The translations under genes and the position numbers were made by a program. Under the pieces are notes generated by a model, which saw nothing but the letters and a program-made list of their open reading frames with translations, ran no database searches and was not told where the DNA came from. This document shows, in pieces, positions 41,985 through 50,852 of a stretch of DNA of 64,000 nt. Source of the stretch: G965202665 sp965243835 (GTDB lineage Bacteria > Actinomycetota > Acidimicrobiia > Spongiisociales > Spongiisociaceae); NCBI GenBank assembly GCA_965243835.1, contig OZ251578.1:3111415-3175414 (forward strand). The letters are read 5' to 3'. The first letter of the stretch is position 1. Every line of letters begins with the position of its first letter.

Positions 41985-43484
41985 GTGAACCTTGACTACC
42001 ACGCCCTCGCTCCGGAGATTGCGGTTGCGGCCACCATCCTGGCGGTGCTCACCCTGGACGTGGCCCTGCCCCGTCGCCTGAAGTATTGGACGGCCTTCGC
42101 CGGGGTGATCGGCTTGACAGTGGCCGCCCTCCCCCTCGTCACCCTGGCTTTCGGAGGCGGCCCCGGGGTGCGCAGCATGTTGGGCGGGGGCTACGTGGTG
42201 GACGACTTCGCCCTGGTGCTGAAGGCGGTTTTCGTCGCCGGGGGGTACCTGGTGCTGTTGATGTCCGTCTCCTACATCGAAAGCGACCGCTACTACCAGG
42301 GCGAGTATTACCTGCTTCTGCTCACCTCCATCCTGGGGTCGCTGGTTATGGCTTCCTCCCGGGACCTGATCACCATTTTCGTGGGTCTGGAACTGGTAAC
42401 CGGACCCCTTTTCCTACTGGCCGGATGGCGCAAGGGAGACCGGCGTTCCAACGAGGCCTCGCTCAAGTTTTTCATCCTGGGCGTGCTCTCCACCGCCGTC
42501 CTGCTCTACGGGATGTCGTTCCTGTACGGGCTGACCGGCGCGGTGGACTTCGAGGGTATACGCACCGCCGGCGCGGACCTGTTGGAAAGCGGGGCCTTCC
42601 GGTTGGCGGTTCTGTTCACCATCATCGGGTTCGGCTTCAAGATTTCCGCGGTCCCATTCCATTTCTGGGCGCCGGACACCTACGAGGGGGCCCCCACTCC
42701 CGTAACCGCATATCTGTCGGTCGGCTCCAAGGCGGCCGGGTTCGTCGGGTTGCTTCTTATTTGCTACCAGGCTTTCCCGTCCGTGACCGAAATCTGGGGG
42801 CCGGCCCTGTGGATCCTGGCCGCCCTGTCCATGACCCTCGGCAACTTGACCGCGCTCCGCCAGGACAACATCGTGCGCCTTCTGGCCTACTCGTCCATCG
42901 CCCAGGGCGGGTTCATCCTGGTGCCGTTCGCGGCGGCGGCGGTCACCAACGACCCGCGGGTGATACAGGAGGCGGCCTCGGCCACCATCGTGTATTTGAT
43001 CATCTACGCCTTTATGAACCTGGGAGCGTTCGCGGTGGTGATGGCCGGGGCCCGCCGCACCGGAACGGCCACCATCGCCGGGTGGGCGGGGATGGCCAAA
43101 CACTCCCCCCGCATCGCCGTGCTAGGGGCTATTTTCTTCTTCGCCCTGGCCGGAATTCCGCCCTTGGCCGGATGGTACGCCAAGTTCGCCATGTTTCTGG
43201 CCATTCTGCGCCCCGTCCATCCCTGGGCGATCGCCTTGGCGGTGATCGCGGCCGTGAACGCGGTGATCGCTTTGGTCTACTACGCCAAGGTGGCCAAGGC
43301 GATGTGGATGGACCCCCCGCCGGAAGAGGGCCTTTCTCCGGAGCTGACCTCCCGCCCCCTGTCCGGTTCCCTGTCGCTGGCGATGGGCATCTCGGCCCTG
43401 TTCGTAGCGGCGGCCGGCGTCCTCCCCTTCCAACTGGCCGGCGTTTTCGCCGAAGCCGCCAAAGTCATCACCTCCGGCCTCTAA
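41985..43484 (+). CDS. nuoN: NADH-quinone oxidoreductase subunit N
   Basis: 499 residues, GTG start 3 nt after nuoM. Motifs: the third antiporter-like subunit with IFVGLELVTGPLFLLAGWR (key Glu), GFKISAVPFHFWAPDTYEGAPTPVTAYLSVGSKAAGF and LLAYSSIAQGGFIL. In most species the corresponding motif reads ELxSLxxYxL; here ELVTGPLFLL is divergent but keeps the Glu. Last gene of the operon; nuoE, nuoF and nuoG are absent before and after it. Confidence 0.95.
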   Translation: MNLDYHALAPEIAVAATILAVLTLDVALPRRLKYWTAFAGVIGLTVAALPLVTLAFGGGPGVRSMLGGGYVVDDFALVLKAVFVAGGYLVLLMSVSYIESDRYYQGEYYLLLLTSILGSLVMASSRDLITIFVGLELVTGPLFLLAGWRKGDRRSNEASLKFFILGVLSTAVLLYGMSFLYGLTGAVDFEGIRTAGADLLESGAFRLAVLFTIIGFGFKISAVPFHFWAPDTYEGAPTPVTAYLSVGSKAAGFVGLLLICYQAFPSVTEIWGPALWILAALSMTLGNLTALRQDNIVRLLAYSSIAQGGFILVPFAAAAVTNDPRVIQEAASATIVYLIIYAFMNLGAFAVVMAGARRTGTATIAGWAGMAKHSPRIAVLGAIFFFALAGIPPLAGWYAKFAMFLAILRPVHPWAIALAVIAAVNAVIALVYYAKVAKAMWMDPPPEEGLSPELTSRPLSGSLSLAMGISALFVAAAGVLPFQLAGVFAEAAKVITSGL

Positions 43485-43499
43485 CCCCCTCCCCGCCCA

Positions 43500-43580
43500 A
43501 AATAACCCAATTCCCTCACCTGCAAATTGGGTTATTTGACAAATAACCCAATTTCGGTTTAGGCTTATTTCGTAAATAAG
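43500..43580 (+). promoter_or_regulatory. Perfect palindrome over the -35, third half-site and promoter of the DUF4143 ATPase gene
   Basis: AAATTGGGTTATTT (43524-43537) and AAATAACCCAATTT (43541-43554) form a perfect 14-bp inverted repeat around GAC. The centre contains TTGACA (43536-43541), followed after 18 nt by TAGGCT (43560-43565). A further copy AAATAACCCAATT is at 43500-43512, so the central arm could pair with either flank. CTTATTT-CGT-AAATAAG forms a second small stem at 43564-43580. It is very AT-rich for this genome. It is either an operator or a set of alternative RNA hairpins after nuoN. Confidence 0.7.
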
Positions 43581-43600
43581 GCAAATGAAGGGCGGCCGGG

Positions 43601-45067
43601 TTGGCTTATTTGGTTTCCCGCCCCGTAGAAATAGCACAGGTGTGCGACGCGCAGAACCCCTGGCACCGGCAAGGCGGGGTGCCGTCGGCCTTCGCGCCGC
43701 CCCGCGAGCGTCCTTTGGCGCAGCTCCTGTGGCGCCGGTTGCGCAACGATCGTCCCCGGCGTTACCAGTTGATCCTCGGCCCGCGCCGGGTCGGCAAGAC
43801 CACCGTGCTCTACCAGACGGTGCGCCATCTGCTCGAGCGGGGCGTCGCCCCCTCCGACATTTGGTGGTTGCGGATGGATCACCCGGTCTTGATGCAGGAG
43901 AGACTTGATTCTTTGGTGACAACGGTGGTGCGCCGATCCGGGGCGTCCGCCGACCACCCCGTGTATCTGATGCTGGACGAGCTGACGTACGCCGGCGATT
44001 GGGACCGATGGCTCAAAACTTTCTACGACGAGGAGTGGCCGGTGCGTGTGGCCGCTACCTCGTCCGCCAGTGCCGCCTTGTCCGGCGGCCGCCATGAAAG
44101 CGGGGTGGGCCGTTGGGATGTCCAGTACCTGCCCCCCTGCCTGCTTGCCGAATATCTGGACCTGATCGGACGCCCCTATGAGGTGGCCCCGGGAGCGGAC
44201 CTGGCCGAAACGTTGCGCTCCTGGACTCCCGGCGCGCGGGCCTCCGACGAGTTGCGCCGCGGGCGCGAAAGTTTGATGTGGACGGGCGGATTCCCCGAAC
44301 TCCTGGATCCCGGGCGGCGGATGGAACATGGCGATGAGCAGACCCGGTTGCTGGAATCGCAACGGGTGTTGCGCAACGATGCCGTGGAGCTGGCCGTTTA
44401 CAAGGACATTCCCCAATCTTGCGGGATCGGCAATCCCGTGATGTTGGAACGCCTGTTATACGTGTTGGCGGGTCAGATAACCGGGTTGCTCTCGCCCAAG
44501 AACATCTGCCGGGACTTGGACGGCATGTCCCTACCCACTTTGGAAAACTATCTTTCCTATCTGTCCCGGGCTTTTCTGATTTTTACGTTGCCGAACTTTT
44601 CGGGACGGGAGTCCGCCATTCAAAAACGGGGCCGCAAGGTCTATTTTACGGACGGGGCAATTCGGAATGCGGCCTTGTTGCGCGGGCTGGCCCCCTTGGA
44701 CAACCCGACCGAGATGGGCCGCCTGCTGGAAAACATGGTGGTTTCTTCGCTGAATTCGTTGGCCGTTCAGACCAACGTGCGGTTGCATCACTGGCGCGAC
44801 CGCGACCGCGAGGTGGATATCATCTTCAACCACCCGCAACGCCCGCTGGCTTTGGAGGTAGCTCCCTCCCCCGATCACAGCCGCGCCGGCCTCTACGCCC
44901 TGATGGAACGCCACCCGCAGTTTCGGGGGGCCTGTTACCTGGTCGCCCCCCAGGTTTCCGTAAACCACCCCGCGGGGGACGCGGTGGGAACCTTCCCCCT
45001 GGACCTGCTCCTGTTGGCCGTCGGAGACCAAGCGGGGCAAGCGTTGGCCGGCAACTTGGGTGCGTAG
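43601..45067 (+). CDS. AAA ATPase with C-terminal DUF4143 domain
   Basis: 488 residues from TTG at 43601; GTG at 43640 is an alternative, and neither has a Shine-Dalgarno. The ATPase part has Walker A LILGPRRVGKTTVLYQ near residue 60, Walker B YLMLDELTYAGDW, and the sensor region VRVAATSSASAALS. The DUF4143 part covers about 245-420 (ENYLSYLSRAFLIFTLPNFSGRESAIQKRGRKVYFTDGAIRNAALL) and ends with a nuclease-like strand HWRDRDREVDIIFNHPQRPLALEV. Members are widespread in bacteria and archaea, with no settled function; a link to mobile DNA or defence has been proposed. It is preceded by a striking palindromic promoter region. Confidence 0.9.
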   Translation: MAYLVSRPVEIAQVCDAQNPWHRQGGVPSAFAPPRERPLAQLLWRRLRNDRPRRYQLILGPRRVGKTTVLYQTVRHLLERGVAPSDIWWLRMDHPVLMQERLDSLVTTVVRRSGASADHPVYLMLDELTYAGDWDRWLKTFYDEEWPVRVAATSSASAALSGGRHESGVGRWDVQYLPPCLLAEYLDLIGRPYEVAPGADLAETLRSWTPGARASDELRRGRESLMWTGGFPELLDPGRRMEHGDEQTRLLESQRVLRNDAVELAVYKDIPQSCGIGNPVMLERLLYVLAGQITGLLSPKNICRDLDGMSLPTLENYLSYLSRAFLIFTLPNFSGRESAIQKRGRKVYFTDGAIRNAALLRGLAPLDNPTEMGRLLENMVVSSLNSLAVQTNVRLHHWRDRDREVDIIFNHPQRPLALEVAPSPDHSRAGLYALMERHPQFRGACYLVAPQVSVNHPAGDAVGTFPLDLLLLAVGDQAGQALAGNLGA

Positions 45068-45133
45068 GCAAGGTTGAACGCCGGTGCGGGGGACGGCGCG
45101 GTGGATGTCGGGGCGATCTTGGGCGGGTATGAC

Positions 45134-45161
45134 TTGACAAATTGGGGGGGGGGGGTAGCGT
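45134..45161 (+). promoter_or_regulatory. Promoter with a 12-G tract in the spacer, upstream of the large surface-protein gene
   Basis: A perfect TTGACA (45134-45139) is followed after 16 nt by TAGCGT (45156-45161). Twelve consecutive G (45144-45155) fill most of the spacer up to the -10. Start site near 45168, then AAGGAGG before the ATG at 45212. Slippage in the G-tract would change the spacing away from or towards 17. Confidence 0.65.
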
Positions 45162-45211
45162 TTGGGGCGGGCCCTGAGGGACGGGGCCGTGTTGTTGAAA
45201 GGAGGCCGGCG

Positions 45212-48200
45212 ATGCGACGGGTGTTTGCTTGGGCGGCGGGGGTGGGTTTGTTGGCGGGGTTGGCGTTGTTGGTGGTTCCGGCGGGGGGGCAGTCGACGAC
45301 GGCGATTACGTTAACCTGGGCTTTGTATGACGTGGATTCTAACGAATGGAGTGCGGTTACCAGTGTGGATGAGGGCGCCTTGGTGGAGGCGAGTGTGCGG
45401 GCGACGGTGCCGTCGAACGTGGGTTCGAATGTTACGGTGTCGGTGACGATGGGGGCGTCGGGCAGTACCGCCACGTTGGGGAATAGTTGCACGGCTACGA
45501 CTGTGATTAATCCTTTTGGGTTGCCAACGGTGACGTCGATTAGTAATTGTGGTGGGGATTATGGTGTTTTGGGGGGTGGCTCTGTTAATGATGCGACTTT
45601 TACTATAACTATTCCTGCGGGGAGTGATAACGCTTCGAGTCTTGGGTGGATCAGGGCTACGTCTGATAGGGTTACGGAGGATAATGAGATTGTCCGTATT
45701 TCGGGTACGACTACGGCGTCGGGGTATTCGGTGGGTAATAATGTGGATATTACTATTAATGATGAGGATCGGTCTATTCTGGTGAGTGCGCCGACTTTGC
45801 AGTTACGGGAGGGGTGCTCCGGTTTTCCTGGTCTGTGGAGGGATAAGGTGAGGGCTACTTTGGGCGGTGGGAGCAGTAGGGATAGCTTCGTTGCTTCTCA
45901 AAGTGCTACTTATACTGGCGGCACTGGGCGTTTAACTATTGTGGCGGTGGATGGGACTGCGCGCCATGGTAGTAGCAATGGTGATCATTACCGTTTGGCT
46001 AATTTGCATGGTATTGGTGTTTTGCTTGGCCAGGGTGTTTTGACTTCGAGTAGCGCACGGGATCGTCATGGTCGGACTGGGTTTTGGAGGGATATTTACC
46101 TGACCGCAAACGCGTCTACGCGGACGTGTAACGATCAGGATACTGTGGCGGGGGATCCTAAGACTTTCCAGATTAGTTTTTCGGGTGCTCCTGCGGGGTT
46201 TACGGTGTTGGGGCAGGAGTATCTTATTTATGATGATGATGGTGTGGTTTTGTCGGTGGATACCGATAGCGGGGAGGATGGGGTTCAGTCGACGTTGGCG
46301 GAGGGGGCTAGCGGGTCGGGGGCGGTAGTGTCGGCGGCTTTCCCGGCGGCGACGACTAGTTCGACTATTAGTTCGGAGACGGCGGTGACCTTGTCGGCGG
46401 CGGGGAAGACGTCTCCGGGCGCGGGGGAGGCGGGGACCGCGGATTTGTCGTATGCTCCGCCGACGCCGAATACGATTACCGTCCCGGCTGGGTCGTTGAC
46501 GGTGTCGGGGACGACCACATTGACGGGGTTGACGGTTGCCGATGATATGGTGGTGGAGGGTCCGGAGACGTTTACGGTGGGGGGTTCGTCGGCGTTGGGG
46601 GATGCGGGTGGGGCGGTGGTGACGATTGTGGATGATGATGCTGATGTTGCGTTGTCGGTGAGTCCGGGGGAGGTGGAGGAGGGCCCGGACGGGGCGGAGG
46701 TGACGGTGACGGCCCGGTTTGCGGGGGATTCGTCGGTTTTGACGTCCCCGACGGAGGTGGTGGTGTCGTTGGCGGGGGCTGCGGTCAATGGGGCGGCTTT
46801 GGGGTCGGATTTCACGGTGTCGGGGGCGGGGGTGACGGGCGGTAATCAGTTTACGGTGAGCATCCCGGCGGGGGATTTGGCGGGGAGCGGGACGGTGCGG
46901 GTTACGGCGCCGGTGGATGCCGATGGCCGGGAGGTGGTGGCGGTGTCCGGGGCGGCGGAGGTGGGGGGTATGGGCGTGGGGGTGGAGGGGGCTGAGTTGG
47001 ATATTGTGGATCCGGGTATTTCGTTGAGTTTCCACGAGGCGGACAGCGGGGAGGCGGCGCTGTCGAATATCAGCGAAGGCGGGGGGAGCCGGACGATACG
47101 GGTGCGGGCCGAGGCGAGCGCGGCGGTGTCGGGGAGTACGACGGTGGCGGTGACGGTGGGCGCTGCGGGGGGGACGGCGGCGTCCTGTACGGGGAGCGGG
47201 CAGGCGCGGGTGTGCCCTGATTTCACGCCGGGGGCGGATACGTTGAACATAACTATTCCGGGCGGGCAACGGCGGGGTGCGGCGGATGTGACGATTGCGC
47301 CGGTGGTTGATACGGTGGCGGAGGGGAGGGAGACCATCCGGTTCAGCGGAACGGCGACGGGTTATGTGGTGACCGGGGCGGATTTGGGGATTGTCGAGAC
47401 TATTGAGGTGACGTTGAGCGGGGGTTCGGTGGGGGAGGGGGCGGGGAACGCGGGTGCGGTGACCGCGACGGCCGCTTTCCCGGGTGCCATGTCGTCCACG
47501 CGGAGTACGGCGACGGTGGTGACGTTGTCGTTCGCGGCGGGCGCGGGGGCGGAGGCGGCGGATTTCACCGCTCCGGTGTCGGCGGTGACGTTGACTATCC
47601 CGGCCAATATGACTTCTAGCAGCGGGTCGGCGTTGTCGGGGTTGTTGATCACCGGGGATACGAGCGCGGAGGGCCCCGAGGTCATCAACGTGGCGGGCGC
47701 GGCGGAGGGGTTTGCGGTGACGGGGACGGCGTTGACGATCGCTGATGATGATTTGAGGGTGACGTTGACTGCGGATACGGATAGCGGTATGAGCGGGGAG
47801 CAGAAGGGTTTGTCGGAGGGTGGTGCGGTGGGGGTGCGGGTGCGTGCTTCGTTGGGGTCGGGGGTGGCTAATGAGTTGGGTTCGGATTTGGCGGTGTCGG
47901 TGTCGGTGGTGGAGGTTTCGCCGGTTTCCGCGGCGGGGGGCGGGGTTGATTTCACCGCTCCGGGGTCGCCGGTGGCGGTGGTTATTCCCGCGGGGGGGAC
48001 GCAGAGTGGGTGGGTGTCGCTTGCGGGGTTGGGGGTGGTTGATGATTTGGCGGCGGAGGGGGAGGAGACGTTCCGGGTTGCCGGCACCGTTCCCGTTGCC
48101 GGGGGTGTGGTTGTTTCTGATACGTTGACTATCGGGGCGAGTGATGTTGAGATTGAGTTGTCGGTGTCGCCGGATACGGTGGTGGAGGGGGCGGGGCAGA

Positions 48201-50776
48201 CGACGATTACGGCGACTGCCGGTTTCCGGGGGGCGACTAGTTCGGGGTTGTCGGAGCGGTGGCCGGTGACTGTGACGGTGGCGTCGGGGGATGTCAATGG
48301 GGCTACTTTGGATTCGTCGTGTCCGCCGACTACCGGGGATGTGTGCGTAGGCGGGACGTCGTTTGGCGACGCTATCCCCATCGGGGAGACGTCGGGGAGT
48401 AGTACGTTTACGGTGACGGCCCGGGATGACGGCGCGGCGGAGGCGGGCGGAGAGACGTTGAAGGTTACGGGTACGGTGGGGATGGGGAATTCGGCTTCGG
48501 CTACGTTGCGTGTTGTGGATTCGGGGGTGGTACGGGTGGAGTTTTTGAACCCGGCGGATGATAGTGCGTTGTCGTCGGTGGGGGAGGGGGACGGGGCGGT
48601 GCCGGTGCGGGTGCGGGTGACCATGCCCGCCGCCGCCAACACGCGGAGGGTGGTGGGTCTCAATATTTCCGGCGTGCCCGGTACCGGGGAGGACACCGAC
48701 GGGGTGTTTACGATGTTGGAGGACTTCCGGGTGGGCGGTGTAACCAACCCGGCGGGGACTCCCGGGGGGCATGAGTTGGGGGTGGAGGTGGCGGCTAACC
48801 AGACCGTGGGGACGGCGGATTTCACGATCACCCTCAACGACGACGACGTGGACGAGGAGGCCGACAAGACGATTCGGGTTACGGGCTCCGATGTGGGTTC
48901 GTTGCCGGTGCTGGAATCTAGTTTGACGATCACCGATAACGATGACCCCCCCGGAAATGTTGATTTGGAGGTGGTGTCCTTCCACGACGCCAACGGCGGA
49001 CCGGCGGACGCCGTCCTGGAGGACGGCGGTACCACGCGGGTGCGGGTGCGGGCTTCCTTCCAGGGCGCAAAGGTGCTGTCCAAGTCGGTGACTATTCCGC
49101 TGACGGTGGGTAAATCCTCGGACAGCGCTACATCCGGGACTGACTACCAGGCGGTGACCGGCGCCAGAGTCACCATTCCCGCCTACCAGTCGAGCGGGGA
49201 GGACACGTTTAGTCTGGTGATCGGCAACGCCGAAAACGACTCATCGGTTGAAGGCCCGGAATCGGTGACTATCGACGGGGGAACCGCTACCGGGTTTTCT
49301 TTCACATATGCCACCGCCTCTTTCGCTATCGTCGACGACGACATAAAAGTCCACCTCGAATTGTCGGACTCCTCCGATCAGCCTCTTGCCCGGTTGCGGG
49401 AAGGGGACCCGTCCCAAACCGTTACCGTACGCGCTTCCTACACCGGGTCCAACACCCGCACCACTGCGCAGACCGTACAGGTCAGCATAGGGGGAACCGT
49501 CTCCGCTTCCGATTACCAGGCCGGGTTCTCCGCTACCCCGTTTACTGTCGAAATCCCCGCCAACCAAAACGCCCACACCGGGACCTTCACTCTCGCCGCC
49601 CAAGACGACAACCTCTATGAGGGAGACGAAACCCTGCTAGTAGACGGCGCCCTGGAAGGGTACGCCGTCGTCCCCGCAGAAGTGACGATCGTCGACACCG
49701 ACCCCTCACCCCGGCTCACCCTGTCCGTAAACCCCGGCAGAGTTCCCGAGAACCGGGGAACCTCCCCCCTCACCGTAACCGTCACCGCCGCCTTAGCGGG
49801 CAGTCTCCTCCCCCAACCCACAGAAGTCCGGGTAACCATCGGCGGCTCCGGGACCACCGCCTCCAGCGGTAGCGACTACCGCAGTCTCAGCACGCGCTCC
49901 CTGACCATCACCATCCCCGCCGCCAGGCCGTCCGCCACCGAAACCTTCCGGGTAGTCATACTCAGCGACACCCGCTCCGAGCAGACCGAACGCATCGCCG
50001 TACGAGGCGTCGCCGCCGACCTCAACAACGCCACCCACACCACCCACCTCCAAATCACGAACATAGAACCCGCCCCCGGCGGAAACGGAGGAGGCGGCGG
50101 AGGAGCCCCGCCCCCCAGCGGCGGAGGCGGAGGGGGAGGCGGGGGCGCGCCGCCTCCCGCCGGGCCGGTAGCCCCGCCCCCGCCCCCGGCGCCGGTATGC
50201 CAGGGACGGTTCTGCGATGACGACGACAGCGTCCACCAGGCCAACATCGAACAAATCGCCGCCTGGCAAATCACCCTCGGATGCGACGCCGACGACGCCA
50301 CCAAGTTCTGCCCGTCGGCGCAAATCACCAGAAGGCAAATGGCCGCCTTCCTCCACCGCGCCGTCAACCGGCGCTGGCCCATCACGCCCCCCGAAGGCAT
50401 AGAAATCACCGATGTCCCCGCCGACGCCTGGTACCGCACTTTCGCCGACTGGGTGGTCTCCACCGGAGCCTTCGCGGCCCCCGACGGAGTGTTCAATCCG
50501 GGAGGGGTGGTTACCCGGGCGGATATGGCGGTGATGATGATCGCTTCCTTCCCCGACATAAACGCCGTGGAGGAGCCCGAGGGCCTGTTCAACGATGTGG
50601 CGGGCGCTGATCCGGAGGTGGTGCGGGCGGTGGAGGGGATGTACCACACCGGAGTAACCAGAGGATGCAGCACAACCCCTCTCAACTACTGCCCCGACCA
50701 ACCCGTAACCAGAGCGCAGATGGCCTCCTTCTTCGTCCGCGCCGTCAACTACACCCCCCCAACCGACGACTCGTAA
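45212..50776 (+). CDS. Large surface protein: twelve Calx-beta-like repeats and C-terminal S-layer homology domains
   Basis: 1,854 residues from the ATG at 45212 (AAGGAGG 8 nt upstream), which gives a signal peptide (MRRVFAWAAGVGLLAGLALLVVP). About twelve repeats of 110-150 residues follow, each ending like TIVDDD or ITDNDD and containing an EGxETxxVxG motif, the Calx-beta fold. After a Gly/Pro-rich linker (near residues 1625-1660) come three S-layer homology units (about 1662-1854: FCPSAQITRRQMAAFLHRAVN, VVTRADMAVMMIASFPD, PVTRAQMASFFVRAVN). It is probably wall-anchored and adhesive or structural. Codon use changes near residue 1248: T- and G-ending codons before, C-ending after. Confidence 0.88.
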   Translation: MRRVFAWAAGVGLLAGLALLVVPAGGQSTTAITLTWALYDVDSNEWSAVTSVDEGALVEASVRATVPSNVGSNVTVSVTMGASGSTATLGNSCTATTVINPFGLPTVTSISNCGGDYGVLGGGSVNDATFTITIPAGSDNASSLGWIRATSDRVTEDNEIVRISGTTTASGYSVGNNVDITINDEDRSILVSAPTLQLREGCSGFPGLWRDKVRATLGGGSSRDSFVASQSATYTGGTGRLTIVAVDGTARHGSSNGDHYRLANLHGIGVLLGQGVLTSSSARDRHGRTGFWRDIYLTANASTRTCNDQDTVAGDPKTFQISFSGAPAGFTVLGQEYLIYDDDGVVLSVDTDSGEDGVQSTLAEGASGSGAVVSAAFPAATTSSTISSETAVTLSAAGKTSPGAGEAGTADLSYAPPTPNTITVPAGSLTVSGTTTLTGLTVADDMVVEGPETFTVGGSSALGDAGGAVVTIVDDDADVALSVSPGEVEEGPDGAEVTVTARFAGDSSVLTSPTEVVVSLAGAAVNGAALGSDFTVSGAGVTGGNQFTVSIPAGDLAGSGTVRVTAPVDADGREVVAVSGAAEVGGMGVGVEGAELDIVDPGISLSFHEADSGEAALSNISEGGGSRTIRVRAEASAAVSGSTTVAVTVGAAGGTAASCTGSGQARVCPDFTPGADTLNITIPGGQRRGAADVTIAPVVDTVAEGRETIRFSGTATGYVVTGADLGIVETIEVTLSGGSVGEGAGNAGAVTATAAFPGAMSSTRSTATVVTLSFAAGAGAEAADFTAPVSAVTLTIPANMTSSSGSALSGLLITGDTSAEGPEVINVAGAAEGFAVTGTALTIADDDLRVTLTADTDSGMSGEQKGLSEGGAVGVRVRASLGSGVANELGSDLAVSVSVVEVSPVSAAGGGVDFTAPGSPVAVVIPAGGTQSGWVSLAGLGVVDDLAAEGEETFRVAGTVPVAGGVVVSDTLTIGASDVEIELSVSPDTVVEGAGQTTITATAGFRGATSSGLSERWPVTVTVASGDVNGATLDSSCPPTTGDVCVGGTSFGDAIPIGETSGSSTFTVTARDDGAAEAGGETLKVTGTVGMGNSASATLRVVDSGVVRVEFLNPADDSALSSVGEGDGAVPVRVRVTMPAAANTRRVVGLNISGVPGTGEDTDGVFTMLEDFRVGGVTNPAGTPGGHELGVEVAANQTVGTADFTITLNDDDVDEEADKTIRVTGSDVGSLPVLESSLTITDNDDPPGNVDLEVVSFHDANGGPADAVLEDGGTTRVRVRASFQGAKVLSKSVTIPLTVGKSSDSATSGTDYQAVTGARVTIPAYQSSGEDTFSLVIGNAENDSSVEGPESVTIDGGTATGFSFTYATASFAIVDDDIKVHLELSDSSDQPLARLREGDPSQTVTVRASYTGSNTRTTAQTVQVSIGGTVSASDYQAGFSATPFTVEIPANQNAHTGTFTLAAQDDNLYEGDETLLVDGALEGYAVVPAEVTIVDTDPSPRLTLSVNPGRVPENRGTSPLTVTVTAALAGSLLPQPTEVRVTIGGSGTTASSGSDYRSLSTRSLTITIPAARPSATETFRVVILSDTRSEQTERIAVRGVAADLNNATHTTHLQITNIEPAPGGNGGGGGGAPPPSGGGGGGGGGAPPPAGPVAPPPPPAPVCQGRFCDDDDSVHQANIEQIAAWQITLGCDADDATKFCPSAQITRRQMAAFLHRAVNRRWPITPPEGIEITDVPADAWYRTFADWVVSTGAFAAPDGVFNPGGVVTRADMAVMMIASFPDINAVEEPEGLFNDVAGADPEVVRAVEGMYHTGVTRGCSTTPLNYCPDQPVTRAQMASFFVRAVNYTPPTDDS

Positions 50777-50852
50777 CCGCCCGGTTGCCCCCCGTAGGCG
50801 ATTCCGTTATGTTGGCGGATGATATGATTAAATAGACGGCGGGAGAGGAGGC

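Noticed and set aside
45932..48985. Open frame of over 1,000 codons on the minus strand opposite the surface-protein gene
   Set aside because: The product is almost pure Arg, His, Pro and Gly with no domain, as expected from antisense reading of a GC-rich repetitive gene.
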